NCBI GenBank assembly: GCA_017562135.1
Contig: QEYB01000448.1
Coordinates: 1,116,001 to 1,180,000, forward strand
From: Dipylidium caninum
Taxonomy: Eukaryota > Platyhelminthes > Cestoda > Cyclophyllidea > Dipylidiidae
Direction of reading: 5' to 3'
Length of the DNA: 64,000 nucleotides
Shown: positions 11,234 through 23,754 of the stretch, in pieces
Layout: each line of letters opens with the position of its first letter
Position numbering within the stretch: the first letter of the stretch is position 1
Notes under the pieces: model-generated
Database searches by the model: none
What the model saw: the letters and a program-made list of their open reading frames with translations, nothing else
What the model was told of the DNA's origin: nothing
Translations under genes and position numbers: made by a program

Positions 11234-11775
11234 TTGACGACACTTCTTTCAAATTGAGCTTTTCGGGCGGTGTTAAAAGTCCCATCTCACAGACTACAAC
11301 ATTCTCCTATTCCGAGTCCGAGTGGCTTTGGAGACGGAAGGGCCCCATTCTCCTGGTCCGCAGTATTCTTCTCTCTTCACGACTTTTCGTAGGTAGTCCA
11401 CTTTTCATCCCCAGTTGCCACCAACCGGTTCAAGCTGGACTCGATTTTATTTCGTGCAAACAGAGATGTGCACATTACAAATCGCTCATCAAAATTCTTC
11501 CGAGTTCATTCATTTGGCACCCATCTCGAACATTTCCACACCGATCCTCTCTCCCGAATATGCTCCAACATTGTTTGCTTGGCTGCATTAGGCCCTTCCG
11601 CGATCTTCAAGGTTTTCAGAAAAGAATCCTCCTCCGACATAGTCCTAACAACGTCGTCGTCGATGAAAAACGGTCGCCCTGAACTTGGCTTAGCAGAAAG
11701 TTCGAAATCACTCCTTTCGAATTTTTCGAACCACCTTCTGCATGTCCCACCACAAACTGTACCTTCACCAAACAA
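11234..11775 (-). pseudogene. Mariner transposase relic (5' half)
   Basis: On the minus strand the frame from 11775 downward shows the mariner N-terminal helix-turn-helix region: a CRRWFEKFERSDFEL block, a GRP block (SSGRPFFIDDD) and the WVPNE motif (usually WVPHE). Further down, after frame changes and stops, LVATGDEKW carries the first catalytic Asp, followed by a PSPKP block and a degraded WWD-like stretch near 11250. No C-terminal half (HDN, SPDLAPSD) follows. It overlaps in content with the plus-strand relic 2 kb away, so they are two separate insertions or a rearranged pair. Confidence 0.8.
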
Positions 11776-14700
11776 TTTCCATAAACTCCCACATGTTTCT
11801 CCACCTTTTTTCCTCTTTGAAATCCATTAAAAAAACGCAGTGGCGTAAATCCACTTCCTAAGTAGCCGTGGGTAGACTGTCGATCCACGCTAAAGCCTGA
11901 CGTGAATCCACTTTGTTTTGGTTAACTTGCTACGACAAAAAGAGGGAGCCGAGCATGCGTTAAGTATACAGGTGGAACGAGTCGAAAATTGTTGTCAAAG
12001 AAGCGGGCAGAAATTGCCGAGTACCTTTTCACTCTTTAATCCATACGATTTTATCTGGTTAAAAATCGCACATCTTGGCGGAAACCTGTTCGTGAACTTG
12101 GCCTCTTTATGTGCAATTGTCTAAAAGTGAAAGACTTCTGTAGCATTTTATAAAATGTCGGCTTCTCTGAAGGGTTCAACTTCAGCGATGACGAGGGAGC
12201 CCCGAGAATCGTCACAAATGAACTGATTCTCAGTAAAATGTGCCAAATTCAAGTGCTTTTTTGGATGTTTTCTCTTCTCATTAACAATTTAGTGCACATC
12301 GCAATTCATGTCACTACGATTTGATTCTCCCACCGGCAGCCCAAATAGGCCATGCAAACCCTCATTAGACAATGACACTGCGCGCTTTCCTGGGACTTTC
12401 CTTCTTCCCTTGAGATCGCCGGTTACGCCAAAATTGTTTGCTGAGATGCATGCGGAACACGTTTACGACTTGTTTGACAGAAGAAAGTGGACGGTGGGTT
12501 AACTCGTCTGACCGACGTCAGCGACATCAGTCAGACGATGCGTCGTCTGTCGCCCTTTCCTTCTTCCACAACCGTGCAAATAAGACAGCATCCACTGAGC
12601 AAACAACCTGAGTAAAAAGTTAAACTGCAGCGAGGGTTTATTAACGGCCTAATGGGAGACTATTTCATCGTTAACTCAAGCAAATGCTTAACATACTGGA
12701 ACCTTTAAGGAGCGTGTGACTATCTCGAATGCTTAAATAATATGGTACCGCTGAAGTGTTAACCAGATACATGGGAAGTTGTTGCGGAGAGGTTAAATTT
12801 ATTGCTCGACAATTTGTCTTGCGTGTCAAGACATTTTCATTACTGTAAACGGGGGGAGAAACACCTTTTATCTCACGATTAGGGCAAAAATTCGTCGTCG
12901 GCTTCCTCCACTGCGTTCCCGTCTTAATCTCCAGGGTGCCTGCCATTTTCGACAGAAGGTTTTAATTAGAAACAAGGTTGGCTATCTTTCAGAACCCAGA
13001 ATTTATCGCAGTACCAATTTTTCCTCTCTTTAATCACTTGACTGTTTTGATGACACTTCAAATGACAGAACAAAGGGCTGATCTCAAACTGACTAGTTAA
13101 AAGAACCTTGAACCAACCACTCGTGAAATTGGTAGGTGGTGACGACGGGAGGTGCAGGATGAAGATAACTGTGGCATCAATGACTGACAGATCACGCGGT
13201 AATGGAAGGGTGAGGAGGACTCAAGGGTAGGTTGCTGCGGTCAATTGAGGGTAAGGTAAAAAATTTGCTGAATGTAGAAGGGGTTCCGAAGGGTGAACAT
13301 CTCTCCTCTGTGTCACCATTGCGCTTAACACTCCCCTCACAACCATCCAAGCTTCAGGACGGCAGAATTTTGCTTTAGCGAAAAGAACTTCCCATTTGCG
13401 TGAGGCTCTACTCTAGGAATAATTACTACTTGCAATCCGCCTTTTTTTCCACCCTACAAACGCCAAACTGGCACAATTATTGGCGAAATAACCTGCACAA
13501 CACTTAGTACTCTTTTATCTACATTTCCATGCGGATATTATGCGCGTCCTAACGACTATGAGTTGTAGAGCTGAGTTAGGAAGAAAACAAGGGTCCTCAA
13601 ATACTGAGTTTAACACCGTCCTACTCACAAGATTAGTAAGTAGCGGTTACTTCTATAAAATATTTTTTTTAGAGAAAAGGGAATTTTAATAGAAGTAAAA
13701 GCGGAATTCCATTAAATAGCATTGAACGGCTGTCATTGTTGCTGTCTCCCAATATATCCTCAATGATCCCCATTTTCTCCTTTTAGTGTGGAAAACATCT
13801 TCTTCCAAACTCTAATATAGACGCCTTACTTCCGATCTCATGCCAACAACCAGCCAAATGTGTTATTTGTTTGGTAGATTGAAAGATTTTAAGATCTAGG
13901 GAGATGAAAAAAAGTGGGAGGCTCAGTGGGCAGTGGATTTGTTTCGCCTTTGCATAGAAATACAACCGCACTAGTTGGGTGTCAAAGAGGCCCCAGGTTA
14001 ACTCCGTCTGCATTCAAATTGGAGGTTAAAAGATGAGTTAAAATCACAAGCGCGACAGAGGCTTAATTAGCTCTTCTAATGTATGTCTCTGGTTCTTCTC
14101 CCATCCAGTGGAAGGTGGTGAACATTCTCTCGCATTATTAGGCAGCAGTAACTCTGAGATGCGTTTTACAAATTGGAAATACTTTAAATTATGGCCAATT
14201 ATAAGTGATAACCTCGCAACACGTTTAATTTGCCTCTCCACTTAAGTGGAGCCACTACAGGGAAAGTCAGGCTTAAATAATGGAATTAGAAGTTTACTTT
14301 TGTCCCGCCGAAATTTGAAATTTAATTAACACCGTTCCCATTCCGGCGGGCTCTTGCGTCACCCAGCGGTAATTAATTGCCTTCTTTGAAATTGCTCACT
14401 TGTACCTACGACTCCGTCTTCCACCGCAACGGTCAGGTATCAGGCCCGTTCTTCTTCCCCTCATCCGAGCAGGCTGGAGCGAAGTATCCCCTCGGCATCC
14501 AAGACGCCCCGAAAGGTGACGGCATGGCGTGTGATGGAGGGCAACTCGAAGATAAAGTTAACGTCCGGACGCTTACCGCTGGGGGCATCGGCCGCTGAGG
14601 GGATATGGTGGCATTACTCCGAAGTTACACAAATTGCAGATGATTCACTCTACTTAGACACCGCGCAGTGTTGGCGGATGAACTGCTGCCTACAGCCTTG

Positions 14701-15712
14701 CGGTTCTTCCTGCGGCATCAGTCAAAGCCTCCTCAGGTTAATGCAGCCTACCGGGTAGACTGAAAGCCAAAATGCACGCCTTTTCACTAGGGGCTGTGCA
14801 AAAAGGAGTTGGGCTCCCACCAGTTGCGAAATGAACGCTTTTTTACCATCTCAAGTTAACGTGGAAATGTGAAAGTGAAAGAGCCAAGAGTCAAAGTATT
14901 TGAGGCGATGCGTTCACTCCCACAGTTCCGCTGCAAGTGAACGACATTATTTGCCCTCACGTTGGCCCTACTCTGGCAGTGGTCGCAAGTCAACGCGGAA
15001 CGACGAAGTATGCCAACTAAACACGAAAGGCTGCTTTTTCCTCACCCTGAGACCGATTAGTGAAGACCTCTAACTCTGTTATGTCTTGCCATGTTCTTGT
15101 GTTAATCGAATTTTTTCCACCGAGTTGGCGCCAATTACTCTTGGAGGAAAATTGCATTAACCACGAAAACTAATTATTTTCTTTGGCTTCAAATTGCGGT
15201 GTAAAGAAGTAGGAATACCACCGCAAGAGATCTGACTGCATCTTGACAGTTTCTCCATCAGTCAAGCTACTCCTTAATTAACACTCATAGCGGTGAGGTC
15301 TGCGAGGGTAAAGCAAAAACAACTTTTGAGAGAGTCAGTGACATCACCGCCTTTTTGCATGCCTCTGCGCCAGACACAATCACTTTCGGCGGGAGGGGGA
15401 GACGAGGAGGAGTCAGACGACTGACGGAAGTGGGAGGCACCGATGGGAGCATCTCCTTCTCAATAACAACTCTTTGCAAAAACGCCTTATTTGCCCCCCG
15501 CGGGGCACCGCTCAGGGAGCGAGATGTCGTCCGGCGTTAGGGTTTCATGCAACCGAAAAAGGGGGCGGTTTTAGTTATAAACAAGAGGTCTTTACAGTCG
15601 CATGGGAGCCCGCCTCCATCGTTCAAAGTTGTCATACAATTACACCAAGTGGGGGTAAAACGCCGAAACTTCGGTTATCAGGCACCTTCGTCGGGTAGGC
15701 CAATTAGCGTAA

Positions 15713-15991
15713 TTAAGTGGTGTTACTCATGAATTCAATTAAAGACGAGTGTGTGCCAGGCATCGCCCTCCTGAATAGGAGATCCCATCGCCGCTGCTCT
15801 GCGTTCTCACGCCACTGCCTCAGATACCTTCGTGCCCCATTATTCTCAAAGGCCTCAAATGGCAATGCCTGGTCTTGAGAAACCAACAAAGTGAATGACT
15901 CTGCGGCTAGCAGGGACAGTCGGACGTCGTTCCAGGGCGTACGAGTCAAGTGAAGATAAGTTTCAGCTTTGACTCCCACAGAGAGAACCAT
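15713..15991 (-). CDS. Isolated ORF of unknown status, 92 residues
   Basis: The minus-strand frame runs from an ATG at 15991 to a stop at 15713. It has a balanced amino-acid composition and a soluble, helix-like C-terminal half containing RRYLRQWRENAEQRRW. There is no recognised domain, signal peptide or splice partner, and no other gene lies within several kilobases. It could be a terminal exon, a transposon fragment or chance. Confidence 0.2.
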   Translation of the reverse strand: MVLSVGVKAETYLHLTRTPWNDVRLSLLAAESFTLLVSQDQALPFEAFENNGARRYLRQWRENAEQRRWDLLFRRAMPGTHSSLIEFMSNTT

Positions 15992-16008
15992 TTATTACCG
16001 AAGAGTGA

Positions 16009-16035
16009 AAGAGAGAGAGAGAGAGAAAAAAAAGG
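16009..16035 (+). repeat. GA dinucleotide plus A-run
   Basis: A short (GA)n tract passes directly into an A-rich run. It is a simple repeat with no further context. Confidence 0.8.
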
Positions 16036-16591
16036 AAATAGGGGAAAAGTTTCAGTCCCAGTTAACAGCTGGTGGCCTCAGTAGCTTTAAGCTTTCGCGG
16101 ACTATTGTTTGCGGGGATACTTGTAGGATCCGCACTTCTGGCAGACTGCCGCTGGAAGGGAAATACAGAAGGGAGTAGTGCGTTAATCTCACTGGCTCCA
16201 CTCGTTCAACAAACACCCTGACAACTTACGTCGAGGACCGCGCGAGTTAGACCTGCGGCCTACAACGGAGAGAAATGTGTTTTACCCTTCAGTTAACGGC
16301 CATCATGGAAAAATTTGTCGCAAATGAGTTAAGGATTATGTAGTCTCCAGGGCGTTCTTCATCGGTTTGGGGTGATTTTTGTGGTTAAACTGAAGCTGCT
16401 CTTACCATGCGAGCGTCTGCCTTTCACTTCCGGTTTACGACTCCTAGGACGGACTGAATAATCAAGGTAGCCGATTAATAGTGTTTTGTTTAGAATGGCC
16501 AGTCAAGGTGAATGAAGCCCCGAGGGGAAGGGGAGGTCGAAAGACTGCCAGGCTCAAATGGGAACTACCTCGTGTCTTGCGTGTCCAGTAG

Positions 16592-16810
16592 TGTTCGACG
16601 AACTCGCCTTCGCTCTCTGAGCTTTCATCGGGGTTCATTTTCCCCGAATACCGCGAAGAAGATGACGAAGAACTGGACGAAGACTTCGATGAGCTTGACG
16701 ATGATGACGACGACGATGACGACGAAGAAGAAGAAGCCGATCTCGTTGAGCTCGGAACCAGTCCATTCGAAGAGCTCATGCAGGCTGAAAGCGGCAAAGT
16801 GATGTGTTAA
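16592..16810 (+). CDS. Possible acidic-protein exon
   Basis: A 72-codon frame, open from a TAG at 16589-16591 to a TAA at 16808-16810, begins with a Ser-rich segment, passes through a run of Asp/Glu from a GAC/GAA triplet tract (about 16663-16735), and ends in the less repetitive ADLVELGTSPFEELMQ. A CAG lies just upstream and could be a splice acceptor. The antisense frame reads poly-Ser, so the openness may be compositional. The non-repetitive ends are the only argument for coding. The function is unknown. Confidence 0.2.
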   Translation, partial: CSTNSPSLSELSSGFIFPEYREEDDEELDEDFDELDDDDDDDDDEEEEADLVELGTSPFEELMQAESGKVMC

Positions 16811-17535
16811 ATCCCATTGCGTCCCTATTCGCCCTCCTCTGCCATTTGGCGCTTTTTCCAACTTACTGTCCCTATCGCGACCGCTTTCTGCGTTGGCACT
16901 GGCTAAAATTCATGAGGTTTAAATTTGCGTCAGATGACAGTCTTTGAGAACGTATTCACATATATAAGAAGCCTTTATCTCACCCTTTTTCTTCCACAGC
17001 CTTGAAATGATTATTTTCTCCTCTCCGCTGGGGGCCTCGCAACCTTTATGAGCTGGAACAGATAAGAGTTTGTCAACTCATGGAGTTACACTCCCCGATG
17101 TGCATGTCTGTTCCCCTAAGAGATCTACCTGATGGTTCCCTTTTCCAGTATCGTTCGACCATTATCTTTTCCTCACCATCATCGTCCGATTGGGCAGAAG
17201 CCTCTGTTGGAAGACAAAACCTCAGATTGCAGACAGTAATGGCAAACAGGGCTCAGGGGCATTGCTAAAAAATTTCCTACCACTGCTCTTGGAAGAATCG
17301 TTGTCTGAGACATCTGAAAGACAACGGTAGATTAGAGAATTTCCTGGCCAAGATGGTATCAAGGACTGTGAACATCACCCTCTCTCACCGTGTTTGCTGG
17401 GCTTCTTCCAGTAGTGCTCCTCGCTCGCCTTCGACTTGGCTGCAAGAGAAAGCGAAGTCAATGTTCCCGTACTTCCTAGGTGAAACTCTGACTCCACAGA
17501 ACAGTGTGTTCAGACGTGCGGTCAATTCGGGAGTG

Positions 17536-17605
17536 GGGAGCAGGGAGCAGGGAGCAGGGAGCAGGGAGCAGGGAGCAGGGAGAAGGGAGTGGGGAGTGGG
17601 GAGCG
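17536..17605 (+). repeat. GGGAGCA heptamer tandem repeat
   Basis: About six perfect GGGAGCA units are followed by degenerate GGGAGTG units. The G-run spacing is compatible with G-quadruplex formation on the plus strand. Confidence 0.85.
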
Positions 17606-18096
17606 AGGGAGGAGTAGCTTCCTACCATTTCGTGGTGCTCGACGGGAGGGCATTCTCAAAATCTCTCTTTTCTTAAGTGGCAACCAGTTGCTGTGATGAT
17701 ACACAATGACGTGTAGCACTATATACTAGGATCCCATGCGCGTGAGCACATTACTCCACCAGCCAATGGAGGAAGGGGTTAAATGTCAGTGGCTACCGAG
17801 GCTCCATTCGTGTGATCGCACTCGTTGCCAAAAACAACTGCGAGCCCTTCAACAAATTGCCGATAACCGGAACGTTAATTATGGCGATTATTTCCAAGTT
17901 GACATCTAATTAGATTTGAAATTTCTGAGGGCTTGGAGCCGAGGCAAGAATAGGTGTGATGCTTTTCGGGTGTTCTGCAGTGTGTATCACATGCACAGAG
18001 CGCGTGGAGGGACCGGCTCGCCTCCACACGGTGGATCGATAGACCAGTCGTCGCGGATCCACCTCCGTCGTGTGGTGACAAGCACCACAAGCACCC

Positions 18097-18124
18097 AGCC
18101 GCCAGGCCGCCAGGCCGCCAGCCC
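18097..18124 (+). repeat. Short GCCGCCAG tandem repeat
   Basis: Three to four consecutive GCCGCCAG units lie in a GC-rich island. No gene is attached. Confidence 0.7.
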
Positions 18125-19122
18125 GTCTCTCGCACCAACCTCCCAGTGTGCCACGCGGCGAGGAGGTGCACAATAGCCGATCCGAGGAGGCACTTTCTCC
18201 ACCGCAACCTCAAATATGGTAGTTTAAAGGCTCGTCTGGGCTAGTCTGAGTGTCATCTTTGTGGTATTTTAATTCCCACCTCGTTTTATAGCCTGTCAGT
18301 CACGTCTCTTTGCTAATGGGGGAGAGTGCAGAGTTTGAATTCCTCTTTGTCATTCATTTATGCCCTTTGATTTTTCACTATTTCTTGAGTTTTGTCTACC
18401 ATACCGCATCCACTTGCACTCACAAGCTTAAGCGATGCGATGCGTGGTGTAGGAATCCTTGTCAATTGCCTTAAAGCAAGTGAGATTAGTGTCTATGAGA
18501 TGAGATGCTTTGGGTAATTGCGCGCGCCACTCTTCTCTACCACTGTAACACCGAAATGAGGAGGAGGTATTTTTCGACAGGGCTCCGCCTGCCACGGCCT
18601 TTAGTCTCAACATTCCAGGCGTTTGGGAAGAAGAAGGATCGTCTGGAGGATATTGCGAAAGCCCCCCAGAGCCCTCGTAGTGTAAAGCACGCATTTACCC
18701 CTTAAAAACCCACCGCAATTTGCTTAAATCTTAAGCCTCTTCCACCACTTTGGCCCGCGTTTGTCCGATTTTCTATTAGACTGGTGAAATGCAAATTCAA
18801 TTTGGCCTTCATGTGGAAATTTCTGCGACGTTTTGGCGTTTACCATGTTCGCCTCGATGATGTCCCTGTTAAGTTGTATTTCACCGATTATGGTACCTTT
18901 TGTGGGGTTTTGGTGGAATACAGACGGAGATCAGACGAGAATGGAGTTAAACAGGGCCGACGACTTCCCCACTTTGCGCAGTCTTCATTCCGAATGCCTT
19001 TCTCAAACGGCTTCTACCCCCACCTTGAGATGTGGCATTTTAACCTGCGATTAAATAAATAACAGTGGCGGTAATCGTTTGTGTTGTGCGGTGTTGCGTG
19101 ACCTTCGACCGCCTGATCGCCG

Positions 19123-19169
19123 TGCCCTGCCCTGCCCTGCCCGCCCCCCGCCCCCCCCCCGCCCCGCGC
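19123..19169 (+). repeat. C-rich tract (CCCTG and C-runs)
   Basis: CCCTG pentamers lead into runs of six and eleven C separated by single G. The minus strand therefore carries at least four long G-runs, a classical potential G-quadruplex or i-motif sequence. No neighbouring transcription unit is seen. Confidence 0.85.
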
Positions 19170-22100
19170 CTCGTCCCCACGTGGAGGGCGAATCGCCTCG
19201 GAGACGAGGTGGCGAATTCACTTGATTACATAACAGGCCTAAATGTCGCCAATCACATGACATCTAATGCCAAAGTAGTTTTGCCATTTCTTTACCTCAA
19301 CTACGTGGCGATTCTCATGCACTCCCCGGGTTTTGCAGTTGCTCATCAATGCACCCGAAGCAAGTAATCGCTGTCATTTGAATCTGCGGAGTATTCTGTT
19401 TTATTTTTTTGGCTGTGGCCGTTGCATCGCCTGCCCCCTGCCCTGACTAGACCGTCAGGTTGGCAGAATAAATGAACTGGAATGTTTGACTCCCATATTC
19501 GCCAATTTGTTCGAAGACATTATACTCCTTTTACGCAACGAAATTTGTAGTTGTAGGAACGTGGAGAGATGTGTGAAGGAGTTGGAGCATCGGCAATAAA
19601 AAAAGTTATTTACTACGCGGGAGGAGCGCAAAAGGGGAAATTCGATTTTCCAGCTCCTTAGGCGAAAAAAAGTCCCAACCGGCACTCGATCGTATTCGCC
19701 TCAACTTGTGTTTTCAACCGATTGCCATGTCCCCGCGGAATCCTCGGCAGCAAGGTGAAATTCAACCCGCACTCGGCATTTGCATGGCTACCAATTATTC
19801 ATTTCGCCTTACCAATTGGACTTTAAATTAGAGCTAAGTCTTTATTAACAGTAGTTTCGAAAATATAAATAAAGGGTGCAACCATAAGACAGAATTTTGT
19901 CTAATGCCTTAGCGTTTAAGAGGAGTCGATGAGAGCGGAGAGTCTTTGAGGCCTCGAAGAGGGCAAATCCAAATCCGGCTTTGGAATATTTTGCATTTTT
20001 ATGATATTCCAAAATTCTCACGGCATTCGACAAGCGCCCAAACACATCGTGTCACTGCAGGCAGCAGAATGCACTTTGGCTCGCAGTGAAAGCCCTTCAG
20101 CTCCCACTTCATGGCACTAAAATTTCTTAACCTCTAAATACCTAATTAAGCAAATTAATCAAACCACTAGTTTGATATGATTTTCCCCTCGCTACTTTGT
20201 TGTCCACAAAAAATGACAACATTCCCAGACCTTTCCCCCTCCGCCTCCACCGAAAATCAGTGGAAAATGGAAATGGTGCATCCATGCGAGTATTCTGCAG
20301 GCTACTGGACTCCGAATAGAAGGAAACCAAGTGCGTCAGTGGACCGAGGCTGCTTCTTCCCCTCTGCCTCGAGATTATAGCAAAGTGGACTTACTCCTGG
20401 CATATTAAGCATCTAAACAATCAGCCACGTTGTTCTCGGTAGACTCCATGGTTGCGGAGAAAGCAAAGGCATGCAAATATCTTCTCCAGCGAGTGGGTAG
20501 AAGGAGACGACAAGAGGCACATTCCGTTAAATGGGGCCTTTTGATGAACTATTTGGATGTGCGACTAGTTGAGTGTGAGTGAATTTCACTGAGAGATGAC
20601 TGGGAAATGCATTATTTTCATCACCTTCGAGCTATTCTTTCGCGCAGCCAACTTCCCCCTTTCTCTCGCTCTCTCTCTCACTCTGCATGCCGTATTTTTT
20701 GCATTGTCATATTGGAGAGTACAATTAAGTTTCATTTAGAGGGGGACTGTCAATGAGCCTAGTCATGGGAGACAGGTGCAGGGACTTGTCACTTCGTAAA
20801 ACGGATCAAAGGTGGAATCTTTGACGAATTGAGACTTTGACTGCCTCCAGAGGCATCACCAATGAATATCAGAATTCATGCAATCATGTGTTTTTGTCTA
20901 TTAAACTAGAGAATCCAGGTTCTCTGGATTGATCATCAGTAGACGGAGGTTATTTTTATGCAGAATTATTAAATGAAACGGGAAGATGGACGTTCATGCC
21001 ACTTATTATAACCCAAAAGAATTACCAGTTGTTTTAACAAATAGAGTTAGTCTGACGCGCTCTTTTCTAAAATAAGCCTCATCCCATCCCACTGTTTGAG
21101 GAAATCTATGCCATTTGGAGTAATCTCAAACCATCCCTCCACCTCATTTTGTGTTAGCCTGTTCCAAGCAGTGATAGTTGTAGGTTCTGATATGTGAGTG
21201 CGTTACCGACGCCATTTTGCGAATAATTAAGTTGATAAGCGATTCGCACCTAAGCAAACGACTGAGAGATCTCAAGAACCCTAACTTCCCTGAAGATCGC
21301 TTGCAGGCTAGAGGACGCCTGCGTGTGGTGCTTTTTAGCTCGGTTTGAATCCCAATTTCTTTAGATGATGAAGGGCAGTATTGGGATAAAACTACGACGC
21401 AGAGGGAGATTATAGAGCCGCTGACACTGTTTATGCATGTCGTTTTGGGATTGTTTTTCCCATTTTACCATTACATTATTGAGACACTACCTTTATACGT
21501 AATTCTCGTCACGCGAAGTGTCTGACACATTTCGCGTCTTCGCAATATTATTCTGGACTTCATTAGGTTGCGAAACTACTGCGTCGGGCACAAACAAATA
21601 TAGTTGCCAATTCTACTTTCTTTATGAGATCGCTAAAATACATGAAGCGTTGGAATAGGTTAATATGTATGTACGAATTTCACAGATTACAAAAATTCGT
21701 AAAAAAGACTTTTCCCTGAGGTGGTAAATTAGTTGACTAATATGGGTGCCTCATTTGCCTCATAAATTCCTTCCCCATGTACGGAAACGGAAGAGACTAC
21801 TACGAATAATTCGACCCCATCATTTTGGAAAACGCTCACCGTTACCTCATGTCTTTATCGCTAGCAGCATTGATGCTATGAATTGAAAAGAGAGTAGCGA
21901 TGCGGGATAAAGCCGACCACGGCCCAAACATGGTAAACTGAAACGAATGCAGACGTTCTAAATGAAAAAAAGTTAAAATTTAGGAAGAACACAGGAGTCT
22001 GAGGATGTTCAAGAAGGAAACAACCCTTATGAATAGCAAGAAAGATAAATATAAGCACAAACAAGGGCTATTGGTAAAAGTGTGCAAATTTGGCGATACG

Positions 22101-23754
22101 AAAGTGGAAGCCTATGAGAGTTGCTAATATGCTTTAAGTTTCGTTATTTCCAAATCGTACTTAAGCTTAAGAAACAGCGCATTTCAATGGTAAAGTATTG
22201 CATAAAATACCATCCACATTAGGTATTTTGCTGAATAAATACTTACATGAACTTTGAAAAAGGTTCATGATATTGCTTCCTGACCATTTGTTGGCCTATT
22301 TTCACAAGTGTGAAGTTATTCTCAAGCTTATTGTTGTCGTATTTTGGAGAACTTAATGCTCAAAAACGCGTTCGCCTTTAGGCGACAAACTGGTGCTGCG
22401 AAAATCAAGAATATTTGCACTTTTACTTACAGACTAATATTATGGCCAAAATAAGGAGTTTCTTCATTCAGTTGATGCTTACTAATTTCATTGGAACGTC
22501 ACTTTGGAATGCAATTAATCTTTCAAAAAGTTGCTAGAGCGCTAGGACTTGTTTTACCGCTTTGATAAGATGACTAACACTTGATATGCAGAATCATCGG
22601 TGCACGGCAAGCTATCCCACAAAGATTGCTCTTAATTATTAATGACCTAAAAAGTAAATTAAATGGAAGTAAGTCCACGAAAAATCAAATTAGATTCAAC
22701 GGCTCATACTACCTACTCTATCGGTTGAGTAAATGAGAGACCGCGAGATCATAACTAGGTGGTCACCGAAGGGGGCTGTAAAACCAATTAATTAGCAAGA
22801 CAAAGACAATTTTTGGTTTCCTGCCAAGTGTGATTTTTGCGAAAGATCGGGGTATTAATTGAATTTTTGCCTCGTAGTAATGACGCTGTTTCGTATGCGC
22901 GCTTGTATATGAATGCGTAATGGGACGCACAGGTGGAGAGGCTTTGATGAATACTACTTTTGTGATTGGGGGCGTACACATAAATAAACATTCGTTTGGA
23001 CTTTATCTAATTTGCGTGTATAACCTCCCATTTTTCCACATATTGTTAAAAAAATTGTTGTTAATTGCATGTTCGGAAACATTCAATTGTATTACATACT
23101 TTGAGTCGCCGGTTTTTTCACATTTTAGGGTGAGCCGCAGTAATGTAGTGTCCCATGTGAAAATTGCCGAGTTTATAGATATGCAAATCGATTGCTTTGT
23201 TTTATATTGCCTGTCGTTTTTCAAACCTGAGATTAAATATTTGCATAGATTTTTTCTTTTAGTTCAAGACAGGGCTCACACAGTTGTCGTGTTTGTGGGT
23301 GCTAACTATAATTATAAGTTCTTTGTGCTGTTGACGTAGTTAAGGCATAGTGATTGTCCTGTAGGAATGTAGTCATTTAAGACTATTTCTCGTTTCGCCG
23401 TCTCGATGTTGTAGAGCTCGACCACAATCCATAATTTACGGAGTGAGAGCATCATGAAAGGTTTCCACTTAGTCTGCTAACTTGGTGATCAAGAAAGCAG
23501 TGCCGTCTGTTGCTGAAAGCCGAACCTATCAATTTATTCAACTTGTACGTTTCCACATCCGTTAAGTTTCATTAATCGTGTGTGCATCATTTCCAACTAA
23601 ACTAAAAGTATATTACACATTTATTTGCGCTCTTCAATATGATTTATAATAGTCCCAATACGTCGCATTAAACGTCCTAGAAATAATTGCCGTTTGTTTA
23701 AATCCACCAATTCCTTGATTATTATTGCGGTCGTGGCTGATTCCGTTTGATAAA

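Larger units (their letters stand above)
11890..23750. other. Gene-free stretch
   Basis: No splice-consistent coding region or known family is visible. Composition becomes more AT-rich from about 20 kb onward. A few isolated open frames without homology are described separately (15713-15991, 16592-16810). A 139-residue frame at 22920-23339 is AT-driven and was not accepted as a gene. It may contain decayed transposons that I cannot identify by eye. Confidence 0.45.

Noticed and set aside
12498..12552. Short inverted repeat CGTCTGAC...GTCAGACG
   Set aside because: The stem is only 8 bp in a locally repetitive GTCAG/GACG sequence; not distinguishable from chance.
22920..23339. 139-residue plus-strand ORF
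   Set aside because: AT-rich composition, hydrophobic random character, no homology, no splice partner; alternative frames are equally open.
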